Shown one piece after another: positions 46,846 to 55,528 of a stretch of DNA of 64,000 nucleotides. Location of the stretch: assembly GCF_000768685.1 (NCBI RefSeq), contig NZ_AVPK01000007.1, positions 155,991 through 219,990 of the forward strand, in the 5' to 3' direction. Origin of the DNA: Knoellia subterranea KCTC 19937 (GTDB lineage: Bacteria > Actinomycetota > Actinomycetes > Actinomycetales > Dermatophilaceae). Numbering within the stretch: the first letter of the stretch is position 1; each line of letters opens with the position of its first letter. Made by a program: the position numbers and the translations under genes. The notes under the pieces were generated by a model. That model did no database searches. It worked only from the letters and a program-made list of their open reading frames with translations, and had not been told where the DNA came from.

Positions 46846-47943
46846 ATGACCGACCTCTCGTTCAGTGTCGAGCGACGTCCGGACCCCGCGAGCGACGAGC
46901 GTCGCGCGCAGATCCACGCCAACCCCGGATTCGGTGTCCACTTCACCGACCACATGGTCACGGCGACGTGGACCAAGGACGGCGGTTGGCGCGACGGCAA
47001 GGTCGTGCCCTACGGCCCGATCCAGGTCATGCCGAGTGCGGCCGTGCTGCACTACGCGCAGGAGATCTTCGAGGGCATGAAGGCTTACCGCCACGAGGAC
47101 GGCTCCGTCTGGACGTTCCGTCCCGAGGCCAACGCCGCCCGCATGGCCCGCTCCGCGCGCCGCCTGACCCTGCCCGAGATCTCCGAGGCCGACTTCATCG
47201 GGTCGCTCCGGGCCCTGGTCGAGGTCGACGAGGCGTGGGTGCCGCCGGCCGACGGCAGCGAGGCCAGCCTCTACCTCCGCCCGTTCATGTATGCCTCGGA
47301 GGCGTTCCTCGGGGTCCGGCCGGCCAACGAGGTGACCTACTCGGTCATTGCCTCGCCTGCCGGTCCCTACTTCGCCGGTGGCCTCAAGCCGGTCAAGCTC
47401 TGGATCTCGCAGGACTACGCGCGGGCCGGTGCCGGGGGCACCGGCGCGGCGAAGTGCGGTGGCAACTATGCGTCGTCGCTCGCCGGCCAACTCGAGGGGA
47501 TCGAGAACGGGTGCGACCAGGCGGTCTTCCTCGACTCCGCGTCGCAGGAATACATCGAGGAACTCGGAGGCATGAACCTCTTCTTCCTCACCAGGGACAA
47601 CGAGCTGATCACACCCGAACTCTCCGGATCGATCCTCGAGGGAATCACCCGCAGCTCGATCCTCGAGCTCGCCAAGGACCTCGATCTCACGCCGGTCGAG
47701 CGCAAGGTGCCGATCCAGGAGTGGAAGGACGGCACGGCCTCCGGCGACATCGTCGAGATCTTCGCCTGCGGTACCGCGGCCGTCATCACGCCGGTGGGTG
47801 AGCTGCGCTGGGCCGGCGGTTCCGCCCCGGCGGTCGGTGGTCCCGAGGGTGGTGAGGTCACGCGGGCGATTCGCCAGACGCTCCTCGACATCCAGTACGG
47901 CCGGGCCGAGGATTCACGCGGCTGGCTGACCCGCCTCGCCTGA
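46846..47943 (+). CDS. ilvE: Branched-chain amino acid aminotransferase
   Basis: A 365-residue fold-type IV PLP enzyme that makes valine, leucine and isoleucine from the 2-oxo acids. Family signatures: LHYAQEIFEGMKAYRHEDGS, LYLRPFMYASEAFLGV, the PLP lysine in TGAAKCGGNYASSL (near residue 203), EELGGMNLFFLTRDNELITP and FACGTAAVITPVG. The ATG at 46846 is used, with GAAGGAC upstream; a GTG 18 bases earlier is unlikely. It completes the branched-chain pathway with ilvBCD and leuB. Confidence 0.96.
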   Translation: MTDLSFSVERRPDPASDERRAQIHANPGFGVHFTDHMVTATWTKDGGWRDGKVVPYGPIQVMPSAAVLHYAQEIFEGMKAYRHEDGSVWTFRPEANAARMARSARRLTLPEISEADFIGSLRALVEVDEAWVPPADGSEASLYLRPFMYASEAFLGVRPANEVTYSVIASPAGPYFAGGLKPVKLWISQDYARAGAGGTGAAKCGGNYASSLAGQLEGIENGCDQAVFLDSASQEYIEELGGMNLFFLTRDNELITPELSGSILEGITRSSILELAKDLDLTPVERKVPIQEWKDGTASGDIVEIFACGTAAVITPVGELRWAGGSAPAVGGPEGGEVTRAIRQTLLDIQYGRAEDSRGWLTRLA

Positions 47944-47949
47944 GCGACC

Positions 47950-49542
47950 ATGGGTGTTCGGGGGGTGAGCCTGGCCGGACCGGTGGCCAGGGGTTTGGTT
48001 CTGCTCGCGGGTGGCGCACTGGTCGCGGTGTCCATCACCGCGGCGGTGCATCCGCACATGGGACTCTTGAGTTTCCGCGCTCTGGTCGTCGTGCCGCTGA
48101 TGGCCGTCATCGTCGTGGTCGCCCTCTGGGGTCGTGTCCCGGCGGCCGTGGGTCGGAGGCTCGCCGACCGGGGTCGCTGGCTGGACGCCGGGGTGGTGCC
48201 CGGCGTCGCTGTGCTGGGCGCCGCCGCGTCAACGGTGGCCGCCCGGCTGATCGCCTACGGCTACGGGTGGGACGCCCACACCCTCATGCAGTTCGCCCGC
48301 AGGCTCCATGGGGGGTTCGTGCTCGAGCCCTACGCCTACGACTACCTGTCGCTCTACCCCAACACCATCGCGATGTTGGCGATCGATCGGGGCTACCTGG
48401 CACTCGGCGATGTCTTCGGTGTGACACCCCAGACGGTGGCGATCGCGGTCAATGGCCTCTGCCTCGGGGTCACCCTGTGGATCGTGGGTCGGTTCCTGCG
48501 GCCTCGGGTGGGGCTGCGCTGGGCGGTCCTGGCTCAGCTCGTGGTCATCGCCCTCGTGGGGCTGTCGCCGTGGATGAGCGTGCCCTACACCGACGTTCCC
48601 GCGATGCCGTTCGTCGTGGGGGCCGTGGCACTGGGCGTGCGCGCAGTCGACGTCGAGGTCCCGTGGCGGCGCATCCTCTTCTGGTCCGGTGCTGCCCTGT
48701 CGGTAGCAGTGGCCTACATCATCAAGTCGACGCCGGCCGTGCTGCTCGTGGCTCTGGTGCTGTTCGCGCTCGTCGTGGCCCTCGAGCCGACCCGCGATCG
48801 CCCGTCCCGCCGACGTCGCCTCGTGCGAGCGGTCGTGGCCTCGCTCGGGGCCGGCGCCGTCTTCGCGGTCGGCTCGGCAGGGCTCACGAGCCTGGCGACG
48901 GCGACCTCCGGGATCGATGCGTCACAGGTGCGTCCCGACGTGACACCCCCCGTCATGTGGTGGCTGGCCAATGGGATGAACTCCAAGCCCAACCCGCGGG
49001 GTGGCACGAGCTACGGAACCTATGACCGAGCCATGGTCGAGGGGATCTCGGGTCGAACGCCCGAGGAGGCCACGGCATACGCGAGGTCGTTCATCCATGA
49101 CCGGTGGGAGGGCCGCGGAGCGGTGGGCACGGCCCAGTTCTACGGCGCCAAGACCGTGTGGAACTGGGGTGACGGCATGTTCTGGGCCTGGGGTGAGGGT
49201 GGTGACCTCCTCATCTCGAGCCCGCGTCTGAGCGGACCGGCCGTCGACGTCATGTGGTCCGTGGACAACCCGTCGGGCGCGGCCTATCCCGCCCGCGCCG
49301 ATCTCACCCAGGCGCTCTGGCTCTCGGTGCTTCTCCTCACGGGACTGGGCGCCCTGCTCGGGCGACCCCGACGAGAGGTCCTGCTGCTCGCGCTCGTGCT
49401 GCTCGGCGCGGCCGGATTCACCCTCCTCTTCCAGGGGCGCTCCCGCTACATCTTCGTTTTCGCTCCCGTCGTCGTGATGATGTGCGCCCTCACCCTTCCA
49501 TCGCTGCGGGGACGCAGAAATGGTTCAGGAGCAGACCATTGA
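47950..49542 (+). CDS. Polytopic membrane protein, GT-C glycosyltransferase-like
   Basis: A 530-residue protein with about ten to eleven helices. Early loop LIAYGYGWDAHTLMQFARRL places an Asp and His where GT-C enzymes have catalytic residues, LYPNTIAMLAIDRGYLALGD follows, and there is a large extracytoplasmic loop (GIDASQVRPDVTPPVMWWLA ... SGRTPEEATAYARSF ... GDGMFWAWGEGGDLL) before the last helices. ArnT/PMT-type transferases use polyprenyl-phosphate sugars for cell-envelope glycosylation; that is an inference. The gene starts 6 bp after the ilvE stop. Confidence 0.72.
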   Translation: MGVRGVSLAGPVARGLVLLAGGALVAVSITAAVHPHMGLLSFRALVVVPLMAVIVVVALWGRVPAAVGRRLADRGRWLDAGVVPGVAVLGAAASTVAARLIAYGYGWDAHTLMQFARRLHGGFVLEPYAYDYLSLYPNTIAMLAIDRGYLALGDVFGVTPQTVAIAVNGLCLGVTLWIVGRFLRPRVGLRWAVLAQLVVIALVGLSPWMSVPYTDVPAMPFVVGAVALGVRAVDVEVPWRRILFWSGAALSVAVAYIIKSTPAVLLVALVLFALVVALEPTRDRPSRRRRLVRAVVASLGAGAVFAVGSAGLTSLATATSGIDASQVRPDVTPPVMWWLANGMNSKPNPRGGTSYGTYDRAMVEGISGRTPEEATAYARSFIHDRWEGRGAVGTAQFYGAKTVWNWGDGMFWAWGEGGDLLISSPRLSGPAVDVMWSVDNPSGAAYPARADLTQALWLSVLLLTGLGALLGRPRREVLLLALVLLGAAGFTLLFQGRSRYIFVFAPVVVMMCALTLPSLRGRRNGSGADH

Positions 49543-49618
49543 CGGCGTATGCCGTGTGGGTGTTGAGTACCTGTCACTGACGTTCCTGGGACAAAGGGGT
49601 TCGGGAACAGACCTTTGA
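49519..49618. promoter_or_regulatory. Two copies of a candidate operator upstream of the permease operon
   Basis: GGTTCAGGAGCAGACCATTG (from 49522) recurs 76 bp later as GGTTCGGGAACAGACCTTTG (from 49598). Each is flanked by an inverted AAWGG/CCWTT-type half-site, e.g. AATGG-N12-CCATT. A GTATGCCG motif lies between. They are good candidates for binding by the FadR-type regulator at 51182; the first overlaps the end of the upstream gene. Confidence 0.45.
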
Positions 49619-49628
49619 TGGAGTGCTC

Positions 49629-51185
49629 ATGGCGACAGAGGCAGGCAGCACCACACAGCCCGGCGGACCCGGGGACCACCACGACGACGAGGCGATGCTC
49701 GCCGAGCTCGGCTACAAGCAGGAGCTCCATCGCGGGATGAGCGGCTTCAGCAACTTCGCCGTCTCGTTCTCGATCATCTCGATTCTCGCCGGGTGCATCA
49801 CGACGTACTACCTGGCCATGGACGCCGGTGGACCGGTGGCCATCTCGATCGGGTGGCCCGTCGTCGGCATCTTCGTGCTCTGCGTCGCGTTGGCGATGGC
49901 CGAGGTCTGTTCGGTCTATCCGACCGCAGGTGGGCTCTACTTCTGGGCCGGCAAGCTCGCGCGACGCAACAAGCGCGTGTGGGCGTGGTACGTCGGCTGG
50001 TTCAACTTCCTCGGCGAGGTGGCCGTCACGGCGGCCATCGACTACGGCGCTGCCGTGACCTGGATGGCACTGCTCAACCTGGTCTTCGGTGTCGAGGTGT
50101 CGCTCGCGTCGACCTTCGTCGCGTTCGTCGTCATCATCGTCCTGCACGGGTTGCTCAACACGTTCGGCGTGAACCTCGTCAAGCTTCTCTCCAACGTCAG
50201 CGCCTGGTGGCACCTCGTGGGTGTCGCGATCATCGTCGCGATCCTCTGGCTCGTCCCGGACCAGCACCAGAGCCTGTCGTGGACGTTCACCGAATACAAG
50301 AACTCGACCGGGTTCGACGGCCACGTCCTGGGCATCCTGCCCTACGCGTTCCTCGTCGGCCTGCTCATGGCGCAGTACACCTACACCGGCTACGACGCCT
50401 CCGCGCACGTCGCCGAGGAGACGATGAACGCCTCGACCGAGGCGCCCAAGGGCATCGTCATGTCGGTCTGGGTGTCGATCATCGCCGGCTGGATCCTCCT
50501 CGTGTCGGTCACGGCGGCGATCCAGGACTATGACGCGCAGCGGGCGACCGAGACCGGGCTCCCGCCGGCCCAGATCTTCATCGACGCCGCCGGCGCCGGC
50601 CTCGGCAAGACCATGCTCTTCATCTGTGCGGTCGCTCAGTTCTTCTGCGGCATGGCATCGGTGACGGCCAACTCGCGCATGTCCTACGCGTTCTCGCGCG
50701 ACAACGCCCTCCCTGGTTCGCGCCTCTGGTCGCAGGTCCACCCGCGCACCGGAACCCCCACCAACTCGATCTGGCTCTGCGTCGTCTGTTCGATCGTCGT
50801 CGCGCTGCCCGCCCTGTGGAGCCTCACGGCCTACGCGGCGGTCACGTCCATCGCCGTCATCGGGCTCTACATCGCCTACGTCGTCCCGGTGTTCCTGCGC
50901 CGCATGAACCCCGACTTCCGGGTCGGTCGGTGGAACCTCGGCAAGTGGAGTGCGCCGATCGGGTGGATCGCCGTCGTGTGGGTCATCATCATCGTCATCC
51001 TCTTCATGCTCCCGGCCTACGCGCCCGGAACGTGGGGTGACTCGACCTTCAACTACGCCCCGGTGGCCGTGGGCGTCGTGCTCGTGTTCGCGACGGTGTC
51101 CTGGTTCGTCGGCGGACGCAAGCACTTCATGGTCGACGTGCCCAAGGGCCACGACACGAAGCCGGCAGCCGAGATCTTCGAGTGA
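49629..51185 (+). CDS. APC-family amino acid/amine permease
   Basis: A 518-residue transporter with about twelve helices. The first is preceded by ELGYKQELHRGMSGFSNFAV, typical of GABA/polyamine-type APC permeases. GGLYFWAGKLARRNKRVWAW, LMAQYTYTGYDASAHVAEET and MASVTANSRMSYAFSRDNAL are conserved family segments. Likely substrates are amines such as ethanolamine, putrescine or GABA, by association with the GlnA4-type genes downstream. GGAG eight bases before the ATG at 49629 supports the start. The stop overlaps the regulator's GTG. Confidence 0.9.
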   Translation: MATEAGSTTQPGGPGDHHDDEAMLAELGYKQELHRGMSGFSNFAVSFSIISILAGCITTYYLAMDAGGPVAISIGWPVVGIFVLCVALAMAEVCSVYPTAGGLYFWAGKLARRNKRVWAWYVGWFNFLGEVAVTAAIDYGAAVTWMALLNLVFGVEVSLASTFVAFVVIIVLHGLLNTFGVNLVKLLSNVSAWWHLVGVAIIVAILWLVPDQHQSLSWTFTEYKNSTGFDGHVLGILPYAFLVGLLMAQYTYTGYDASAHVAEETMNASTEAPKGIVMSVWVSIIAGWILLVSVTAAIQDYDAQRATETGLPPAQIFIDAAGAGLGKTMLFICAVAQFFCGMASVTANSRMSYAFSRDNALPGSRLWSQVHPRTGTPTNSIWLCVVCSIVVALPALWSLTAYAAVTSIAVIGLYIAYVVPVFLRRMNPDFRVGRWNLGKWSAPIGWIAVVWVIIIVILFMLPAYAPGTWGDSTFNYAPVAVGVVLVFATVSWFVGGRKHFMVDVPKGHDTKPAAEIFE

Positions 51186-51928
51186 ACGTGAACGCACACC
51201 AGCCGGACGAAGGGCGGCTCTCGGAGGCCGTCCTTCGTCCGGCGACCGCCAACGCGTTCGAGACGACCGTCGAGCAGCTGGCCACGGCCATCCGGCTCGG
51301 AGTCTTCGTCGACGGCGAGCAGTTGCCGCCCGAGCGTGATCTCGCGGAGCGGCTCGGGGTCTCGCGCAACACCCTGCGCGACGCCATCGCCGCCCTGCGC
51401 GAGAGCGGTCTCGTCGAGACGAAGCGTGGTCGCGGTGGAGGCACCGTCGTCACCCATGTGCCACCTCAGCCGGGATCGTCACCGGGCTCCTCAAGGGTGC
51501 CGCCCCGCCGGGGTGCTGCGATGGCCGACGCGCTCGACTTCCGTCGGGTGGTCGAGCCGGGAGCTGCCTGGCTCGCGGCCCGGCAGAGCCTGGCCGGCGA
51601 CCAGAGGTCCTGGCTCGTCGAGGCAGCCGCGGCGGTGCGCGCGGCTCCCGACGCAGGAACCCACCGCATCGCGGACAGCCGCTTCCACCTCGCCGTGGCC
51701 ACCGTGTCCGGCTCGCCGATGCTCATCGAATCGGTGACCCGGGCCCAGGCGGCGCTCGGTGAGATGCTCGGTGCCATCCCGGTCCTGAAACGCAACATCG
51801 AGCACTCGTGCGACCAGCACGACGCGGTCGTCGACGCCATCCTCCGAGGAGACGCCGAGACCGCACGCGCCGCCATGGAGGAGCACTGCGATGCGACCTC
51901 CGCCCTGCTCAGGGGACTCATCGGATGA
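51182..51928 (+). CDS. FadR-type GntR transcriptional regulator
   Basis: A 248-residue regulator. The GntR winged helix (about 28-95) reads TTVEQLATAIRLGVFVDGEQ and LPPERDLAERLGVSRNTLRD, ending LVETKRGRGGGTVV. A Pro/Ser linker (about 97-115) joins it to the FCD ligand domain, with metal-type histidines in RFHLAVATVSGSP, KRNIEHSCDQHDAVVDAI and MEEHCDATSALLR. It is the likely controller of this operon, responding to an amine or its gamma-glutamyl derivative. The GTG overlaps the permease stop (GTGA). Confidence 0.88.
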   Translation: MNVNAHQPDEGRLSEAVLRPATANAFETTVEQLATAIRLGVFVDGEQLPPERDLAERLGVSRNTLRDAIAALRESGLVETKRGRGGGTVVTHVPPQPGSSPGSSRVPPRRGAAMADALDFRRVVEPGAAWLAARQSLAGDQRSWLVEAAAAVRAAPDAGTHRIADSRFHLAVATVSGSPMLIESVTRAQAALGEMLGAIPVLKRNIEHSCDQHDAVVDAILRGDAETARAAMEEHCDATSALLRGLIG

Positions 51929-51944
51929 CGAAGGAGAACGACAC

Positions 51945-53330
51945 ATGAGTGGTTCCATCCACGCCGGGGGGCCGAAGCAGTTCACCCTCGACGACCTGCG
52001 CGCGGGTGCGGAGTCCGGCGAGATCGACACGGTCATCGTCGCCTTCACCGACATGCAGGGCCGGCTCACGGGCAAGCGACTGCACGCGGGCTATTTCCTC
52101 GACCACGTCCTCGACCACGGAGCCGAGGGCTGCAACTACCTCCTCGCCGTTGACGTCGACATGAACACCGTCGACGGCTATGCGATGTCGTCGTGGGAGA
52201 AGGGCTACGGCGACTTCGAGTTCGTGCTCGACCTGGACACGTTGCGGCGGACGCCCGGCCAACCGAACTCGGTGACGATCCAGTGCGACCTCGCCTGGCT
52301 CGACGGGTCGGGCCCGGTTCGACAGTCGCCGCGCGGCATCCTCAAGGGCCAGGTCGAGCGCGCCGCCGAGAAGGGCTGGCAGGCGCTCGCCGGCACCGAG
52401 CTCGAGTTCATCGTCTTCGAGGACAGCTACACCTCCGCGTGGGACCGGCGCTATGTCGGCCTCACGGGCGCGAACCGCTACAACGTCGACTACTCGATCA
52501 CGGGTGGCACGGTTGTCGAGCCGCTGCTGCGCGAGATCCGCAATGAGCTGTATGCCGCGGGCGTCACCGTCGAGGGTGCCAAGGGTGAGTGCAACCTCGG
52601 CCAGCACGAGATCGGCTTTCTCTATGACGAGGTCGTGCGCACGTGCGACAACCACGTCATCTACAAGACCGCGGCCAAGGAGCTCGCCGCCAGGCACGGC
52701 ATGTCGCTCACCTTCATGGCGAAGTACGACGAGCGCGAGGGCAACTCCTGCCACGTCCACCTCTCGTTGCGCGGCCTCGAGGGGGAGACGGTCTTCGCCG
52801 ACGACGAGCGCGAGGGTGGGCAGAGCCTGCTGCACGACCAGTTCCTCGCCGGGGTGCTCGCCACGCTCCGCGAGTTCACCTACTTCTATGCGCCGAACAT
52901 CAACTCCTACAAGCGGTTCCAGCCGGGATCATTCGCTCCGACGGCCGTCGCCTGGGGCCGCGACAACCGCACGTGCGCGCTGCGCGTCGTCGGCCACGGG
53001 GCTGGTCTGCGCATGGAGAACCGTGTCCCCGGTGGTGACGTCAACCCCTACCTCGCCATCGCCGCGATGCTCGCGGGCGGCCTCTACGGCATCGAGCACG
53101 AGCTCGAACTCGAGCCGGAGTTCATCGGCAACGCCTACAACTCCGACGTCGATACCGTGCCCGCCACCCTGCGCGAGGCCCGCGACCTGCTCGCCGGCAG
53201 CGACATCGCCCGCGAGGTCTTCGGTGACGACATCGTCGACCACTATGTCAACGCCGCCGACGTCGAGCTCAAGGCCTTCGACGCGGCCGTCACCGACTGG
53301 GAGCGCGTCCGCGGCTTCGAGCGGCTCTGA
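51945..53330 (+). CDS. Glutamine-synthetase-family gamma-glutamyl ligase (GlnA4-like)
   Basis: A 461-residue GS-fold enzyme. DTVIVAFTDMQGRLTGKRLH replaces the usual GS start. ALAGTELEFIVFED and EGAKGECNLGQHEIGFLYDE carry metal-binding Glu residues, NSCHVHLSL the HVH motif, and GRDNRTCALRVVGHGAGLRMENRVPGGDVNPYLAIAA (two parts) the substrate Arg region. It lacks the adenylylation Tyr context of GlnA1. Relatives (GlnA4 of Mycobacterium and Streptomyces) ligate glutamate to ethanolamine or polyamines. The neighbours match the Rv2857c-Rv2860c gene set of M. tuberculosis. AAGGAG precedes the ATG. Confidence 0.88.
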   Translation: MSGSIHAGGPKQFTLDDLRAGAESGEIDTVIVAFTDMQGRLTGKRLHAGYFLDHVLDHGAEGCNYLLAVDVDMNTVDGYAMSSWEKGYGDFEFVLDLDTLRRTPGQPNSVTIQCDLAWLDGSGPVRQSPRGILKGQVERAAEKGWQALAGTELEFIVFEDSYTSAWDRRYVGLTGANRYNVDYSITGGTVVEPLLREIRNELYAAGVTVEGAKGECNLGQHEIGFLYDEVVRTCDNHVIYKTAAKELAARHGMSLTFMAKYDEREGNSCHVHLSLRGLEGETVFADDEREGGQSLLHDQFLAGVLATLREFTYFYAPNINSYKRFQPGSFAPTAVAWGRDNRTCALRVVGHGAGLRMENRVPGGDVNPYLAIAAMLAGGLYGIEHELELEPEFIGNAYNSDVDTVPATLREARDLLAGSDIAREVFGDDIVDHYVNAADVELKAFDAAVTDWERVRGFERL

Positions 53331-53353
53331 TCCCTCCGAAAGGACAACGCAGC

Positions 53354-54727
53354 ATGACCACGCATGACGTCATCAATCCGGCGACCGAGGAGACGGTGCG
53401 CAGCATCGACCTCGTCGGTGTCGAGGAGACCGACGAGGCGGTCGCCCGCGCCGTCGAGGTCGGGCCGACGTGGCGGGCCCTCGCACCCGCCGACCGCGGC
53501 CGTCTCCTCCGCCGCTTCAGCGAGGTCGTCGACGAGCACCTCGAGGAACTCGCGCAGCTCGAGGTGACGAACGCCGGCCACACGATCGGCAACGCCCGGT
53601 GGGAGGCCGGCAACGTTCGCGACGTGCTCGCCTACTACTCGGCCGCGCCCGAGCGACTCTTCGGCAGGCAGATCCCCGTCGCGGGTGGACTCGACGTCAC
53701 GTTCAAGGAGCCGCTCGGCGTCGTGTCGGTGATCGTCCCGTGGAACTTCCCGATGCCGATCGCGGGGTGGGGGTTCGCCCCGGCCCTGGCCGCCGGCAAC
53801 ACCGTCGTCCTCAAGCCGGCCGAGCTCACCCCGCTCACGGCGATGCGCCTCGGAGAGCTCGCCCTCGAGGCAGGCATCCCCGAAGGTGTCTTCACCGTCC
53901 TGCCCGGCAAGGGCTCGGTGGTGGGGGAGCGGTTCGTCACCCACCCCGATGTGCGCAAGGTCTGCTTCACGGGTTCGACCGCGGTCGGCCAGGGGATCAT
54001 GCGCAAGGCCGCCGACCAGCTCAAGCGGGTCACCCTCGAGCTCGGCGGCAAGTCCGCCAACATCGTCTTTGCCGACGCGGACGTCGAGGCCGCAGCAGCC
54101 GCAGCACCCATGTCGTTCCTCGACAACGCCGGTCAGGACTGCTGCGCCCGCACGCGAATCCTCGTGCAGCGCACCGTCTTTGACGCCTTCATGGAGCGGT
54201 TCGAGGCGGCCATCAAGGACGTCAGCGTCGGCGACCCCGGTGACGAGAGCACCCAGATGGGCCCGCTCGTGAGCGCCGGTCAGCGCGAGACCGTGCGCGG
54301 TTTCGTCGACGACTCCGACGAGACCGTCGACATCGCCTTCCGCGGCAGCGCGCCCGAGGGCACCGGCTACTGGTACCCACCCACCGTCGTCCTCCCGACC
54401 TCCACCCGGGACCGTGTCTGGCGCGACGAGATCTTCGGCCCGGTCGTGGGTGTCATGCCCTTCGACGACGAAGCAGACGCGCTTGCGAAAGCCAACGACA
54501 CGGCATACGGGCTGTCCGGATCGATCTGGACCCGCGACGTCGGGCGAGCGATCCGCGTGAGCCGCGCCGTCGAGGCGGGCAACCTCAGCGTCAACAGCCA
54601 CAGCAGCGTGCGCTACTCGACGCCGTTCGGCGGGTTCAAGTCGAGCGGCATCGGCCGCGAGCTCGGCCCGGACGCGCTCGACGCGTTCACCGAGGTCAAG
54701 AACGTCTTCATCAGCACGGACAACTGA
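53354..54727 (+). CDS. NAD(P)-dependent aldehyde dehydrogenase (AldC-like)
   Basis: A 457-residue ALDH, probably oxidising the gamma-glutamyl aldehyde produced during amine catabolism. VPWNFPMPIAGWGFAPALAAGNTVVLKPAE (two parts), FTGSTAVGQGIMRKA, the Glu motif LELGGKSANIVF, and the catalytic cysteine in NAGQDCCARTRIL (near residue 263) are all present, as is EIFGPVVGVMPFDDE. CGAAAGGAC ten bases before the ATG is the ribosome binding site. It sits 23 bp after the GlnA4-like gene in the operon. Confidence 0.94.
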   Translation: MTTHDVINPATEETVRSIDLVGVEETDEAVARAVEVGPTWRALAPADRGRLLRRFSEVVDEHLEELAQLEVTNAGHTIGNARWEAGNVRDVLAYYSAAPERLFGRQIPVAGGLDVTFKEPLGVVSVIVPWNFPMPIAGWGFAPALAAGNTVVLKPAELTPLTAMRLGELALEAGIPEGVFTVLPGKGSVVGERFVTHPDVRKVCFTGSTAVGQGIMRKAADQLKRVTLELGGKSANIVFADADVEAAAAAAPMSFLDNAGQDCCARTRILVQRTVFDAFMERFEAAIKDVSVGDPGDESTQMGPLVSAGQRETVRGFVDDSDETVDIAFRGSAPEGTGYWYPPTVVLPTSTRDRVWRDEIFGPVVGVMPFDDEADALAKANDTAYGLSGSIWTRDVGRAIRVSRAVEAGNLSVNSHSSVRYSTPFGGFKSSGIGRELGPDALDAFTEVKNVFISTDN

Positions 54728-54757
54728 CTCTCACCACCACGGAAAGGCTTGGCACAC

Positions 54758-55525
54758 ATGGGAACTCGTCTCGAGGGCAAGGTTGCGGTCGTCACCGGAG
54801 GCTGCTCCGGCATCGGCCTCGCAACCGTCCGGCGCTTCGCCGAAGAGGGCGCCAAGGTCGTCATCGGCGACCTCGACGACGCCAACGGTGAGCGGATCGC
54901 GCAGGAGGTCGGCGGCGCCTACGTCCACTGCGACGTGACCGACAAGGACCAGGTCGACACCCTCTTCGCCACGGCCAAGGAGAAGTTCGGCAGCGTCGAC
55001 ATCGCCTTCAACAACGCCGGCATCAGCCCGCCCGAGGACGACTCGATCCTCGACACCGACCTCGACGCGTGGCGCAAGGTGCAGGAGGTCAACCTCACGT
55101 CGGTCTACCTGTGCTGCAAGGCGGCGCTGCCCTACATGCTCGAGCAGGGCAAGGGGTCGATCATCAACACGGCGTCCTTCGTCGCGGTTATGGGCGCGGC
55201 GACGTCGCAGATCTCCTACAGCGCGTCCAAGGGCGGTGTCCTCTCCATGAGCCGCGAACTCGGGGTGCAATTCGCCCGCCAGGGCGTGCGCGTCAACGCC
55301 CTCTGCCCGGGACCGGTCAACACGCCACTGCTGCGTGAGCTCTTCGCCAAGGACGAGGAGCGGGCCGCGCGTCGGCTCGTCCACGTCCCGATGGGGCGCT
55401 TCGGCGAGCCGGAGGAGATGGCCAACGCCGTCCTCTTCCTCGCGTCGGACGAGTCGAGCTTCATCACGGCCAACACGTTCCTCGTCGACGGCGGCATCTC
55501 AGGCGCCTACGTCACCCCGCTCTGA
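54758..55525 (+). CDS. Short-chain dehydrogenase/reductase
   Basis: A 255-residue classical SDR. The cofactor motif is VAVVTGGCSGIGLATVRRFA with an acidic GDLDD, suggesting NAD rather than NADP. NNAG is in DIAFNNAGISPPEDD. The catalytic Ser-Tyr-Lys is in INTASFVAVMGAATSQISYSASKGG (two parts). It ends FLVDGGISGAYVTPL. It may oxidise the gamma-glutamylated alcohol (for example gamma-glutamyl-ethanolamide) to the aldehyde used by the neighbouring ALDH. GGAAAGG precedes the ATG at 54758. Confidence 0.92.
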   Translation: MGTRLEGKVAVVTGGCSGIGLATVRRFAEEGAKVVIGDLDDANGERIAQEVGGAYVHCDVTDKDQVDTLFATAKEKFGSVDIAFNNAGISPPEDDSILDTDLDAWRKVQEVNLTSVYLCCKAALPYMLEQGKGSIINTASFVAVMGAATSQISYSASKGGVLSMSRELGVQFARQGVRVNALCPGPVNTPLLRELFAKDEERAARRLVHVPMGRFGEPEEMANAVLFLASDESSFITANTFLVDGGISGAYVTPL

Positions 55526-55528
55526 GCC

